NCBI RefSeq assembly: GCF_030704305.1
Contig: NZ_CP131935.1
Coordinates: 4,402,001 to 4,466,000 of the forward strand
DNA: 64,000 nucleotides
Reading direction: 5' to 3'
From: Massilia sp. R2A-15
GTDB lineage: Bacteria > Pseudomonadota > Gammaproteobacteria > Burkholderiales > Burkholderiaceae_D
Shown here: positions 7,515 through 16,570 of the stretch, one piece after another
How positions within the stretch are numbered: position 1 is the stretch's first letter
Layout: each line of letters begins with the position of its first letter
The notes under the pieces: generated by a model
Database searches by the model: none
Told to the model about the DNA's origin: nothing
The model's input: only the letters and a program-made list of their open reading frames with translations
Position numbers and translations under genes: made by a program

Positions 7515-9335
7515 ATGAATTTCGATCACTGTTTCGCCCTGCTTGACGACGCCAGCGCCGCTGATCCGGCCGCGGCGCGCTCGCGCCTGTACACCGGCCT
7601 TACCGAGACCCTCGAATGCAGCGACGCGGCGGCCTGGCCGCAGCTGCTCGCGCAGATGCAGGAAGCGCTGGCGCGCGGCCTGTACGCGGTGCCGCTGCTG
7701 ACGTATGAACTGGGCGGCCACCTGCTGGGCATCGATGCCCACGCCGTGCCCGGCGCGCTGGCGCGCGTGCTGCTGTTCCAGCACTGCGAGCACCTGTCGG
7801 CGCCGCAGGTGCAGGAATGGCTGAAGGAGCGTGCCGGCGAAGGCCCGGCCGGCATCGCCGGCGTGCGCGCGAACGTGGACGAGGAAGCGTTCACCGCCGC
7901 GCTGGCCCGCATCCATGCGCTGATCGCCGCCGGCGACACCTACCAGGTCAACTACACCTATCGCCTGCGCTTCGACGCGTTCGGCACTGTCCACGCGCTG
8001 TACGCCCGCCTGCGCGCGCGCCAGCCGGTGCCGTACGGCGCGCTGGTGGCGCTGCCCGACGGCGGCGCACTGCTATCGCTGTCGCCCGAGCTGTTCATCC
8101 GCCACGCCGGCGGGGAGCTGCTCGCGCGGCCGATGAAAGGCACGGCGCCGGCTTCGCCCGATGACGCGGAGAACGCGCGCCGCGCCGCCGCGCTGGCCGC
8201 CGACACCAAGAACCGCGCCGAGAACCTGATGATCGTCGACCTGCTGCGCAACGACCTGGGAAGGGTCGCGCAGACCGGCAGCGTGGAAGTGTCGGCTCTG
8301 TTCGAGGTGCAGCGCTACAGCAGCGTGCTGCAGATGACGTCCACGGTGAAGGCGCAGCTGCGCGGCGACGCCACGCTGGCCGATATCTTCATGGCGCTCT
8401 ACCCTTGCGGTTCGATTACCGGCGCGCCCAAGCGGCGCACGATGGAGATCATCCACGAGATCGAACCGGCGCCGCGCGGCATCTATACCGGCGCGATCGG
8501 CTGGTTCGATCCGCCGCAGGCCGGGCGCGACATCGGCGCCTTCTGCCTGTCTGTGCCGATCCGCACCCTGACCCTGCAGCCGCAGGCCCGCGGCGTGCGC
8601 GCGGGCGAGATGGGCGTGGGCGCGGGCATCGTGTACGACAGCGATCCGGTCGAGGAATATGCCGAATGCCAGCTGAAGGCGCGCTTCCTGACCGGCCTGT
8701 CCAACGAGTTCGAGCTGTTCGAGACGATGCGTGCCGACCACGAAACCGGGGTACGCCATCAGGGGCGGCACTTGGCGCGCATGTCCGCGTCGGCACGCTA
8801 CTTCGGCTTTCCATTCGATGCGCAGGCCGCCACCGCGGCCCTGAACCAGGCCTGCGCCGGATTCGAGCCTGGCGTGCGCTACCGCTTGCGGCTCGCTCTC
8901 GGCCAGTCCGGGGAGTTCAGGGTCCAGTCGGCGCCGCTGGCCGCGCTGGCCGAGCCGGTCGGCCTGCTGGTGGCCGGCGACGCGGTCCGCTCCGACGACC
9001 TGTTCGCGCGCCACAAGACCAGCATCCGCTCGCGCTACGACGCGGCGTGGCGCGAAGCGGAAACGCAGGGAGGCTTCGATACGCTGTTTTTCAACGAGCG
9101 CGGAGAACTCGCCGAAGGCGGCCGCTGCAACGTGTTCGTGCGCGTGAACGGGCGCTGGCTGACGCCGCCGCTGTCGTGCGGCGTGCTGCCGGGCGTGATG
9201 CGCGCGGTGTTGCTGGACGCGCCGGCGTGGAAGGCCAGCGAAGGCGTCATCACGCGCACCATGCTGGAACACGCCGACGACATCATAGTGTGCAACGCAT
9301 TGCGCGGGCCGCTGCGCGCTTTTCTGCTAGTTTGA
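7515..9335 (+). CDS. pabBC: Fused aminodeoxychorismate synthase component I / 4-amino-4-deoxychorismate lyase
   Basis: 606 residues, two enzymes of the p-aminobenzoate (folate) branch in one chain. Residues ~1-390 are the PabB chorismate-binding domain: TYQVNYTYRLRF, RPMKGTAP with the covalent-type lysine, ENLMIVDLLRNDLG, GSITGAPK, GVGAGIVYDSDP. Residues ~395-606 are a PabC/aminotransferase IV lyase: ELFETMR, RHLARMSASARYFGF, HKTSIRSRYD with the PLP lysine, and NERGELAEGGRCNVF. The glutamine amidotransferase partner PabA is not in the window. Such fusions are known in Burkholderiales. Confidence 0.93.
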   Translation: MNFDHCFALLDDASAADPAAARSRLYTGLTETLECSDAAAWPQLLAQMQEALARGLYAVPLLTYELGGHLLGIDAHAVPGALARVLLFQHCEHLSAPQVQEWLKERAGEGPAGIAGVRANVDEEAFTAALARIHALIAAGDTYQVNYTYRLRFDAFGTVHALYARLRARQPVPYGALVALPDGGALLSLSPELFIRHAGGELLARPMKGTAPASPDDAENARRAAALAADTKNRAENLMIVDLLRNDLGRVAQTGSVEVSALFEVQRYSSVLQMTSTVKAQLRGDATLADIFMALYPCGSITGAPKRRTMEIIHEIEPAPRGIYTGAIGWFDPPQAGRDIGAFCLSVPIRTLTLQPQARGVRAGEMGVGAGIVYDSDPVEEYAECQLKARFLTGLSNEFELFETMRADHETGVRHQGRHLARMSASARYFGFPFDAQAATAALNQACAGFEPGVRYRLRLALGQSGEFRVQSAPLAALAEPVGLLVAGDAVRSDDLFARHKTSIRSRYDAAWREAETQGGFDTLFFNERGELAEGGRCNVFVRVNGRWLTPPLSCGVLPGVMRAVLLDAPAWKASEGVITRTMLEHADDIIVCNALRGPLRAFLLV

Positions 9336-9339
9336 AAAT

Positions 9340-9417
9340 GGGGTCAGGTCCGCAGGACCAGACCCCAATGCTGGAGGCTGCCGCAAATCCGGGGTCTGGT
9401 CCTGCGGACCTGACCCC
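9340..9417. repeat. Inverted pair of the 27-bp palindromic element
   Basis: Two 27-bp near-palindromes at 9340-9366 and 9391-9417 in opposite orientation. Each folds on itself (arms GGGGTC and GGTCC around GCA, one A/A mismatch). They fill the gap between convergent pabBC and the peroxidase gene, and could act as a bidirectional terminator. Confidence 0.85.
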
Positions 9418-9452
9418 ATCTTACCCGGCCCGGAAAAACCTCCGTCGCCGCA

Positions 9453-10043
9453 TCAGGACCCGAGCGCGGACTCGATCTTGCTGACCAGCTGCTTGTCTTC
9501 CGGCGTGACCTTGCTCGGGAAGTATTCGATGACGTTGCCCTTGCGGTCGATCAGGTACTTGGTGAAGTTCCACTTCGGCTCTTTGCCGGTTGCCTTGATC
9601 AGGCTGGTGTGCAGCGGATTGGCGTTGGCGCCGGCCACCGACGACTTGGCGAACATCGGGAACTTCACGCCATAGGTGTTGTAGCAGAAGTCCGCGATTT
9701 CCTTCGCGCTGCCCGGTTCCTGCTGGCCGAAATCGTTCGACGGGAAGCCCAGCACCACCAGCCCCTGCTTGTTGTATTTGGCGTACAGCTTCTCCAGGCC
9801 TTCGTACTGCTTGGTGTAGCCGCAGTAGCTGGCGGTGTTCACCACCAGCACCACCTTGCCGGAGTACTGGCACAGGTCCTGCGGCGCCTCGTCCTGCAGG
9901 CGGTTGAAGGTCTGGTGCAGGATGGCCGGGCAGCTTGCCGCGGCCGGCGCGGCGGCAGGCGCCTGCGCGAAGGCGACGGCGGGCGCGCCCGCCAGCATGA
10001 CGGCGGCGAGGGACAGCGCGGCGATGGCTGGGGTCTTGAACAT
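9453..10043 (-). CDS. Glutathione peroxidase, exported
   Basis: 196 residues from ATG 10043, chosen because GGAAAAG lies five bases upstream; a second ATG 12 bases earlier has no ribosome site. A signal peptide (AAVMLAGAPAVAFA) is followed by the GPx core: NTASYCGYTKQYEGL with Cys in place of selenocysteine, LGFPSNDFGQQEPG, and KWNFTKYLID with the catalytic Trp/Asn. It reduces peroxides in the periplasm, probably with thioredoxin-like electron donors, as most Cys-GPx do. Confidence 0.9.
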   Translation of the reverse strand: MFKTPAIAALSLAAVMLAGAPAVAFAQAPAAAPAAASCPAILHQTFNRLQDEAPQDLCQYSGKVVLVVNTASYCGYTKQYEGLEKLYAKYNKQGLVVLGFPSNDFGQQEPGSAKEIADFCYNTYGVKFPMFAKSSVAGANANPLHTSLIKATGKEPKWNFTKYLIDRKGNVIEYFPSKVTPEDKQLVSKIESALGS

Positions 10044-10203
10044 GTTCTTTTCCATACGGTCTGGGTTGGCGGGAGTTCATTCTATGTCAATTCCGCCAGA
10101 ACGCCACGTCCTGGGAAACTTCCTCGCAGGATTTCACGCGACGGCGACAGGTCCGCGACGCCTCTTTGCGCGTTGACATAATGCACCCCGGCAATCATTT
10201 GAT

Positions 10204-11592
10204 ATGATGGCACTTTCCTCCCAGCAATCCGAATTCATGTCGATTGTTCCCCTTACCACCGCCGTCAACAAGCACCTCCTGCGCAGGCTGCTGCAGCTGG
10301 CGCAAGCCCGGCGCATCACCGCCACCCAGGATATCGTCGACATCCACGGCGCCCTCGTGGTGGCGAATGGGACGCATCTCGAGGCCGACCATTTCGACGC
10401 GCTGGCGGGCCGCAAGCTGAAGAAGACCATCGAATCGTCGCTGCGGGTCGAGCATCCCGTCGACACGCCACTGATCGTGGACACGGCCAGGCGCATCATC
10501 GACACCAGCGTGCCGGTCCGGCGCATCCTGCGCGCAGCCGGCGCATCGTCCCCACTGGAGCTGCTCGCGGCGATGACGTTCAACGAGCCGATGCGCCTGC
10601 TGCTGACCCTGGTGCACAACGAGGGTCCGCACGCGCTCGAGCACGCCGTCAGCGTCAGCCTGCTGTCGCTGGGCATGGCCGCCACGTTGCGCCTGCCGGC
10701 GGAGGAGCAGTTCGCCGCCGGCCTGGCCGGACTGCTGCACGACATCGGCGAACTGTACATCGCGCCGGCCTGGCTGGAACCGGGCAAGCGGCTGGCGCCG
10801 CACGAGTGGGCCCAATTGGTGATCCACCCGCGCCTGGGGCAGATGCTGGTAGCCGAGCTGGCCGACTATCCGCCGTCGGTCGCGCGCGCGATCGCCGAAC
10901 ACCACGAGCGCTGCGACGGCACCGGCTATCCGCGCCAGGCGCCGGGCAAGCACATCAGCGCGCCGGGACAGGCGGTGCTGGTGGCCGAGATGATCGCCGG
11001 CGTGCTGGGCAAGGACCACCCGCTCGAACGCGCCGAACTGGCGCTCAAGATCGTGCCGGGCGAACACGCGCGCGACCTGGTGTCGGCCATTTCCGGGGCG
11101 CTGCGCCAGGAAGCGCGCCAGGCGCCGGCCGCGCACGAGGAAATGAGTGGCACGGAAGAGCCGCAGCGGCTGCACCGGCGCATCGCCGCCGCGCTCGACT
11201 TGGGCGACCAATTGCTCGGCGGTCCGGGCGCCAAGTCGCCGCATTCGACGGAGATGCTGGGCCAGATGCTGGTGCGCATCGAGACGATCCAGCGCGCTTT
11301 CATCAGCACCGGGCTGAGCCATGACATCGGCCTGGTCGACGACGGCGTGCTGCTGTTCGAAAAATCGGTGGCCACCCGCGAGATCCAGTGGCGCCTGCGC
11401 GACATCGCGCGCGACCTGGCGCTGCACTCGGCCGGCTCGCCCGACGAGAAGGCGCTGTTCGCCGGCCTGATCGCCCTGCTCGACGACGACTCGGACGGCC
11501 CGCTGGCGCACGAGGCGAAGAACGCGCCGGCGCCGAAACTGGCGGCACGTTTGCCGGCATCATTTGCGGGCAGTCTCGCCTACGCCAGCTGA
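10204..11592 (+). CDS. HD-GYP-type phosphodiesterase domain protein (degenerate HD-GYP motif)
   Basis: Up to 462 residues. The central domain has GLLHDIGELYIAP, then HPRLGQ, then IAEHHERCDGTGYP, i.e. the HD dyad and the GYP signature of c-di-GMP phosphodiesterases. The usual HDIGK lysine is Glu, so activity may be altered. The C-terminal ~150 residues are helical and unassigned. The start is uncertain: TTGACA at 10173-10178 with a -10 near 10198-10208 would place transcription start after ATG 10204 and favour ATG 10237. Neither start has a clear ribosome site. Confidence 0.75.
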   Translation: MMALSSQQSEFMSIVPLTTAVNKHLLRRLLQLAQARRITATQDIVDIHGALVVANGTHLEADHFDALAGRKLKKTIESSLRVEHPVDTPLIVDTARRIIDTSVPVRRILRAAGASSPLELLAAMTFNEPMRLLLTLVHNEGPHALEHAVSVSLLSLGMAATLRLPAEEQFAAGLAGLLHDIGELYIAPAWLEPGKRLAPHEWAQLVIHPRLGQMLVAELADYPPSVARAIAEHHERCDGTGYPRQAPGKHISAPGQAVLVAEMIAGVLGKDHPLERAELALKIVPGEHARDLVSAISGALRQEARQAPAAHEEMSGTEEPQRLHRRIAAALDLGDQLLGGPGAKSPHSTEMLGQMLVRIETIQRAFISTGLSHDIGLVDDGVLLFEKSVATREIQWRLRDIARDLALHSAGSPDEKALFAGLIALLDDDSDGPLAHEAKNAPAPKLAARLPASFAGSLAYAS

Positions 11593-11598
11593 CCTGTC

Positions 11599-11701
11599 GG
11601 GGTCTGGTCCTGCGGACCTGACCCCATTTTAAGAAAACCCGCGAATTTCAAACGTTCGCCACTCGCCCCAAAATGGGGTCAGGTCCGCAGGACCAGACCC
11701 C
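11599..11701. repeat. Inverted pair of the 27-bp palindromic element
   Basis: Cores at 11599-11625 and 11675-11701 in opposite orientations, about 50 bases apart, between the convergent HD-GYP and PPK2 genes. Confidence 0.85.
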
Positions 11702-11719
11702 CTCTCGCGCTTGCGTCGC

Positions 11720-12550
11720 CTATTCGACCTTCAGCTTGGACAGCGCCGGATCGGCCTTCGGAAACGACAGGTTCAGATCCTGCAGCACTTCGAGCAGCAA
11801 GGTCGAGATCAGCAGGTTGCGGTGGGTTTTCGAATTGGCCGGAATCACGTACCACGGCGCGTGGTCGGCGTCGGTGGCGGCGATGGCGCGCTGGTAGGCG
11901 TGCTGATAGTCATCCCACTTCTTGCGCTGGACCAGGTCGTTCGGATCGAATTTCCACTGTTTGTCCGGATCGTCCAGCCGCTCCTGCAGGCGCTGGCGCT
12001 GTTCTTCCTTCGAGATGTGCAGGAATACCTTGACGATCAGGGTGCCGGACTCGGCCAGCATGCGCTCGAAGTCGAGAATCTGCTGGTAGCGGCGCTTGCA
12101 TTCCTTCTCGTCGATGATGCCCTGCACCACCGTGATCAGCACGTCTTCGTAATGGCTGCGGTTGAAGATGGTGATCTCGCCCCAGCCCGGCACGTAGGGA
12201 TGGATGCGCCACAGGAAATCGTGCGCCAGCTCGGCGTCGGTGGGCGCCTTGAAGCCGACCGCGTTCAGGCCCATCGGATTGATGCGGCTGAACAGCGCGC
12301 GGATGGTGCCGTCCTTGCCGGCCGTGTCCATGCCCTGCAGCACCAGCAGCACCTTGTGCTTGCGCTGCGCATACAGCATCTCCTGCAGGACGGCGATCTG
12401 GTCGGTCTGCTGCTCGGTCAGTTCGCGCTCGTCCTGCTTGATCTCGCTCTTCGAATCGCCGTTGTCGCCGCTGCGCAGGGGCTTGTCGTCGGCATCCTCC
12501 TCGCGGACCTTGAAGTTCTTGCCGGCGCGCAGGCGTTCGCGTGCTTTCAT
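11720..12550 (-). CDS. Polyphosphate kinase 2 family (polyP:nucleotide phosphotransferase)
   Basis: 276 residues from ATG 12550. Walker A GMDTAGKDG, followed by RALFSRINPMG, HPYVPGWGEITIFNRSHYEDV (Walker B/lid) and FDPNDLVQRKKWDDY, all PPK2 signatures. The single-domain form with these motifs resembles PPK2 class III enzymes, which phosphorylate AMP and ADP with polyphosphate; the class is inferred. The start overlaps the CoA-binding gene stop (ATGA). Confidence 0.88.
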   Translation of the reverse strand: MKARERLRAGKNFKVREEDADDKPLRSGDNGDSKSEIKQDERELTEQQTDQIAVLQEMLYAQRKHKVLLVLQGMDTAGKDGTIRALFSRINPMGLNAVGFKAPTDAELAHDFLWRIHPYVPGWGEITIFNRSHYEDVLITVVQGIIDEKECKRRYQQILDFERMLAESGTLIVKVFLHISKEEQRQRLQERLDDPDKQWKFDPNDLVQRKKWDDYQHAYQRAIAATDADHAPWYVIPANSKTHRNLLISTLLLEVLQDLNLSFPKADPALSKLKVE

Positions 12551-12972
12551 GATGGCTCCGATGTATCGCTCAGTTTGAGGTGCTCGATTTTCATGCAGTG
12601 GTTCATCACCACGTCGAGGCCGGCCGCCCCGGCTAGGTCGGCGGCTTCGTGATTCTCGATGCCGAGCTGCATCCACAGGCAGCCGGCGCCGACCGCAATC
12701 GCGTCGCGGGCAATGGGGAGAATATCTTCGGATTTGCGGAAGCAGTCGACCACGTCGATGCGCACGCCGGCCGCGGCGGCTTCGGGCAGGCTGGCGTACA
12801 CCGTCTCGCCCAGGATTTGCTGGCCGGCGTACGATGGATTGACCGGTACGATGCGGTAGTCGTGGCGTTGTAAGTAAGTGGCCACTCCCAGGCTGGCGCG
12901 CTCGGGATTTGGCGACAGGCCGACCACGGCGATGGTGCGGGCTTGCTCCAGGATTTGCGGGATAGACCTCAT
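12547..12972 (-). CDS. CoA-binding (YccU-like) domain protein
   Basis: 141 residues. A Rossmann-type CoA_binding domain: IAVVGLSPNPERAS at the N-terminus, IVPVNPSYAGQQILGE and WMQLGIENHEAADLA, as in the YccU/YneT family. The biochemical role is unclear. First gene of a two-gene leftward operon with PPK2. Confidence 0.85.
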   Translation of the reverse strand: MRSIPQILEQARTIAVVGLSPNPERASLGVATYLQRHDYRIVPVNPSYAGQQILGETVYASLPEAAAAGVRIDVVDCFRKSEDILPIARDAIAVGAGCLWMQLGIENHEAADLAGAAGLDVVMNHCMKIEHLKLSDTSEPS

Positions 12973-13048
12973 GACGATGTTTTACGCGACAGTTGTGAAG
13001 GCTTTAGCGTAGCAGTTCGTCAAGAATGGCGGCGCGGGCCACGCAGGA

Positions 13049-13146
13049 AAATGGGGGCAGGTCCGCAGGCGCGACGGGGACGCCGAGTCCCCGGTTTGCC
13101 GCCGCCGCGTGAGGTACCCGGGGTCTGGTCCCGCGGACCTGACCCC
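13049..13146. repeat. Compound palindromic element with decayed left copy
   Basis: A degenerate element (ATGGGGGCAGGTCCGCAGG from 13051) is joined to a GC-rich insert (ACGGGGACGCCGAGTCCCC with its own hairpin, then GCCGCCGCGTG) and a good inverted core at 13120-13146. The same insert recurs at about 59736-59780. Confidence 0.75.
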
Positions 13147-13157
13147 ATTCTGGGCGC

Positions 13158-14522
13158 TCAGTTGAGCTTCTTGCCCGGCATGTTGCGCCCGTTCTGGATC
13201 AGGACCAGCTGCGGCGAGCCATCGTCGGCCTTGTTGAACCGCACTTGGGCATCGACCTCGCGGACGAAAAACTCCGTGTCGCTCTTGGCGAACAATTCCA
13301 TCACCGGCTGTCCCTGCGCCTGTCCGTACAGCCGGTCGCCATCGCGGGTGATGTCGATAATCATCTTTGGCGAGACCTGGTAGCGGCCAATGTAGCCGTC
13401 CAGCACCGCCGGCGCCACCTTGATGACCTGAGAATCCGCTCGAACCGGGCTGCCGAGCGCCGCAGCGGTGGCGCGCAGCGATTTCGCATGCTGTGGATCG
13501 CTGGCTGCGGCGGCGAGCTTTTCCAAAGCCATTTTTTGCGCCACTGCAAGCGCGTCGGACGCCGCCACCTTGACGTCCGGCGCCACGCCGGTGTGCTCCC
13601 AGCTGGTCTTGGTGATCGGATTGATGGCCCGGCCGTTCGGAATGAAGGCGCTGAAATACGGCGTCAGCTGATGCCCGCGCCCGGGGTTGGCGCCGCCGCC
13701 GGTGGTTTCGCCGACCAGGGTGGCGCGTTGCAGTACCTTGAGGTTATTGCTGAACTCCTCGCCGCCGGAGAAAGTCTTCGAGCTGGTCAGCACATACACC
13801 GGCTTCTGCTGCCCGAACTTCTTCCCCGGAACGTCGGCGCGGGTCCAGAATTCCTCGGTACGGTTGCCTTCCCTCCAGTGCAGGTCGTTGAGATGGGTTC
13901 GCTGATCGAACAGGTAGCTGGTGAGAAAGGCGACGCCGGCCGGGTCGCCGCCACCGTTGCGGCGCAGGTCGACGATCAGGGCGTCGCAATCGGCCAGCTG
14001 CGTCATGGCGGCGGTGAGCGCCTGTTCCGCGTGCTTGACGGGCACGAAACCGCGCACTTCGAGGTAGCCGATATTGCCAGGCAGTTTTTCAATGCCGCCC
14101 AGCCCGTAGTTCAACTCCTTCATGCGCGCGAGCATGCGTGCCTCGTCCGGCGCCGGGCCGGTCTTGTCGCGGGCTGGCTCGGGCGCCATCGGCGTGTCGC
14201 TGGCGCGTACGCCCAGGTGGAGATCGTTACCGGCGGCGCGCACGTCCGCGGTCAGCGCCTCGGCGAAGTCCTGCCGCCGCACCAGGCCGTCATAGGCGCC
14301 GCGCTTCTGCTTGTCGCGCAGCGCCACTTCGATCTTTGCGGCGACGTCAGGGAAGACATAATAGTCGTTCAGATGCCGCACCAGGGCGTCGATGACTTGG
14401 GCGCGCGCGGCGGCGTCCAGCGTTGGCGCCTGGGCGACGGTGTCGACGCGCGGGGTGTCTTGGGCGAAAGCGGCCGGCGCCAACAGCAGCGTCGCGACGC
14501 AGATTGCGGAAAGTCTGAACAC
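13158..14522 (-). CDS. S41-family (C-terminal processing type) peptidase, exported
   Basis: 454 residues with a signal peptide ending AAFAQ. A helical N-terminal domain as in IRBP/tricorn-like S41 proteins is followed by the protease core: GNIGYLEVRGF, ALIVDLRRNGGGDP, and TSSKTFSGGEEFS with the likely nucleophile serine in SGGEE. No PDZ domain is evident. The C-terminal ~90 residues (GYIGRYQVSPKM) resemble the DUF3471-type beta domain often appended to serine hydrolases. Periplasmic peptidase of unknown target. Confidence 0.85.
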   Translation of the reverse strand: MFRLSAICVATLLLAPAAFAQDTPRVDTVAQAPTLDAAARAQVIDALVRHLNDYYVFPDVAAKIEVALRDKQKRGAYDGLVRRQDFAEALTADVRAAGNDLHLGVRASDTPMAPEPARDKTGPAPDEARMLARMKELNYGLGGIEKLPGNIGYLEVRGFVPVKHAEQALTAAMTQLADCDALIVDLRRNGGGDPAGVAFLTSYLFDQRTHLNDLHWREGNRTEEFWTRADVPGKKFGQQKPVYVLTSSKTFSGGEEFSNNLKVLQRATLVGETTGGGANPGRGHQLTPYFSAFIPNGRAINPITKTSWEHTGVAPDVKVAASDALAVAQKMALEKLAAAASDPQHAKSLRATAAALGSPVRADSQVIKVAPAVLDGYIGRYQVSPKMIIDITRDGDRLYGQAQGQPVMELFAKSDTEFFVREVDAQVRFNKADDGSPQLVLIQNGRNMPGKKLN

Positions 14523-14696
14523 GGTCGTCTCCTTCGAACGGGATGGGAATGAAGCGACTATAGATGAGTCTGTTCAGTAAATATTAAAAATGCGACAAGC
14601 TGTATGTTTGGCAGGATTAACGGTAAAAATGCGCGGCCCAATGGCGGCGTCGGCCAAAACGTGAAAAGATAGCGGCCTCACCAGGAGCCGTTACCC

Positions 14697-15311
14697 ATGA
14701 CTTTGACTTCCCACCTTTCCCGCGCGCTGTTCGGCGCCCTGCTGCTGCCTGCCCTCGCTTTCGCCGCACCGACCCTCGACGAGGTCGAGCAGCACATCGT
14801 GTCGGTCGCCCAATGGGGCGGCACGCCGGCAGATCCGGCGCTGGCGCGCAAGCAGGAGATCACCCACATCACGCTGCATCACCAGGGCGAGCCTTTCCCG
14901 CAGGGGAAGGATCCGGTCGCCTACCTGCGCAACCTGCAGACCTGGTCGCGCAGCACCAAGCACTGGCTGGACATTCCGTATCACTACATCATCGACCTGG
15001 ACGGCAAGATCTACGAAGGACGCAAGCTGGAATATGCGGGCGATACCAACACGGAATACGACCCGAAGGGCCACGCGCTGATCGAGGTGGTGGGCAATTT
15101 CGAGGACGTGCAGCCAAACCAGAAGCAGCTCGACGCCGTGGTCGACCTGATGGCGCTGCTGGCGAAGAAGTATCACGTGTCGATCGACCAGATCGCCGGC
15201 CACAAGGATTACTCGGCGCAGACGGTGTGCCCGGGCGAGCACTTGTATGCTTACCTGCAGGACGGTTATTTCCGCCAGAAGGTGGCGCTGCGCCTGGCCC
15301 AGAGCCGCTGA
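14697..15311 (+). CDS. Secreted N-acetylmuramoyl-L-alanine amidase (amidase_2/PGRP type)
   Basis: 204 residues. A signal peptide (ALFGALLLPALAFAA) precedes an amidase_2 domain: ITHITLHHQGE (first Zn His), YHYIIDLDGKIYEGR, and the C-terminal GHKDYSAQTVCPG supplying the second His and Cys zinc ligands. It cleaves the amide between MurNAc and the stem peptide in the periplasm. Single gene, followed by the AT-rich island. Confidence 0.88.
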   Translation: MTLTSHLSRALFGALLLPALAFAAPTLDEVEQHIVSVAQWGGTPADPALARKQEITHITLHHQGEPFPQGKDPVAYLRNLQTWSRSTKHWLDIPYHYIIDLDGKIYEGRKLEYAGDTNTEYDPKGHALIEVVGNFEDVQPNQKQLDAVVDLMALLAKKYHVSIDQIAGHKDYSAQTVCPGEHLYAYLQDGYFRQKVALRLAQSR

Positions 15312-15508
15312 ACGATCATCTTGCGCGCGGCACCGCTCCCTTGTCGTTCGGTCAAAAACGGTAAAAGTCGCCTGTCGCTCTTGGAGTTCATCGGCGTGCG
15401 AATGTGTGACGTTCATTTAGTGACGAGCGTCAATTTTTAGAGTAGTGTGCCGGTATCGATATTGGGAGCGATCTCCACCTCGGTCAACCAATTTAACGCG
15501 TGAAAAAT

Positions 15509-16570
15509 ATGAAAACAATCGCAATTTTCAACAATAAAGGCGGCGTAGGTAAAACCACCTTCTGCGCCAACATCGCCACACACTTCGCGATGACACATAA
15601 GAAGCGGGTATTGGTCCTGGACCTTGATCCCCAGGCGAACATCACTCACTATATGTTAGGCGCCGAAATGGCAGGAAGCGTCGTTGCGCCTTACTATGAC
15701 CGAACGATCCCAAAAGTTCACAATAGTATTGTGGATGCCTTCGACCGATACGAACTAGGGGAAAGCGTAATCAATACGGACATCAAAGAAATATATTGCG
15801 AAAGATTCGAGACTTCGTTGATTGCGGGAAATCCTTTTTTGGCAAGTTTTGAGGATATTCTCAGCAAGAAGTGGAACGAACTTTCCGATCCGGATATGGT
15901 TGGAGGGATACGCATATCAAACTGGATTCATACGCTGCTACAGAGCAAAAGCGAAGATTATGACTACGCCTTTATCGATCTAAGCCCGAGCATCGGCGCA
16001 TTAAATCGAACCGCGTTACTGGCGGCGGATTATTTCATCGCCCCAATGAGTTGTGATATCTTTAGTTTAGTCGCAATAAAAAACATAAAAATTTGGTTTG
16101 ACAAGTGGGTTTCGTATTACAACGAGAAATATAAGATATTTGCCAAAGAAAAAGGACACATCCTCGCTCAGATTCCGGGCGAAATCAAGGCTGGTGTAAA
16201 TATTGATCAGGGCTTCCTAGGCTACACGCTCCAGTCCTATATATCGCGAAAAGATGCTGCTGGAAATGTTCGCACAACTGATTCTTACCAGCGAATTATC
16301 GACAATTTTGAACCGGAAATCGAACGGCATTTGAGTCCATTTAAAATGCCATCGGTTACAAAGAACGCGGATTTGAATCTAGGCGAAATTCCGCATATGT
16401 TCGGTATTTTGGCCCTTTCACAATATGTCGCTGCACCGATCACTAATCTCAACGCGAGCGATGGCATGGCCGGTTCCCAGTATGCGCAAGCTAAGAACTA
16501 CGTATTGGCGTTCAACGTTATTACCGAAAAAATAATGAAGAACCTCGGGGAGCCGTTGAATGTGGCCTGA
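15509..16570 (+). CDS. ParA-like P-loop ATPase of the candidate defence island
   Basis: 353 residues, longer than chromosomal ParA (256 here). A deviant Walker A FNNKGGVGKTT with both Lys10 and Lys15, Walker A' LDLDPQAN, and AFIDLSPSIGALN as the Walker B equivalent are all intact. The C-terminal half has no recognisable partner domain. ATG 15509 places the P-loop where ParA proteins have it; a GTG nine bases upstream is also possible and neither has a clear Shine-Dalgarno. Codon use is AT-rich compared with flanking genes, a sign of transfer. It overlaps the SIR2 start by 11 bases, so the two are probably made together. No centromere-binding partner is adjacent, which argues against plasmid partition. 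Confidence 0.85.
   Translation: MKTIAIFNNKGGVGKTTFCANIATHFAMTHKKRVLVLDLDPQANITHYMLGAEMAGSVVAPYYDRTIPKVHNSIVDAFDRYELGESVINTDIKEIYCERFETSLIAGNPFLASFEDILSKKWNELSDPDMVGGIRISNWIHTLLQSKSEDYDYAFIDLSPSIGALNRTALLAADYFIAPMSCDIFSLVAIKNIKIWFDKWVSYYNEKYKIFAKEKGHILAQIPGEIKAGVNIDQGFLGYTLQSYISRKDAAGNVRTTDSYQRIIDNFEPEIERHLSPFKMPSVTKNADLNLGEIPHMFGILALSQYVAAPITNLNASDGMAGSQYAQAKNYVLAFNVITEKIMKNLGEPLNVA

Noticed and set aside
15509..16570. Plasmid-type partition locus
   Set aside because: No ParB or other centromere-binding gene follows; the partner is a SIR2 protein.
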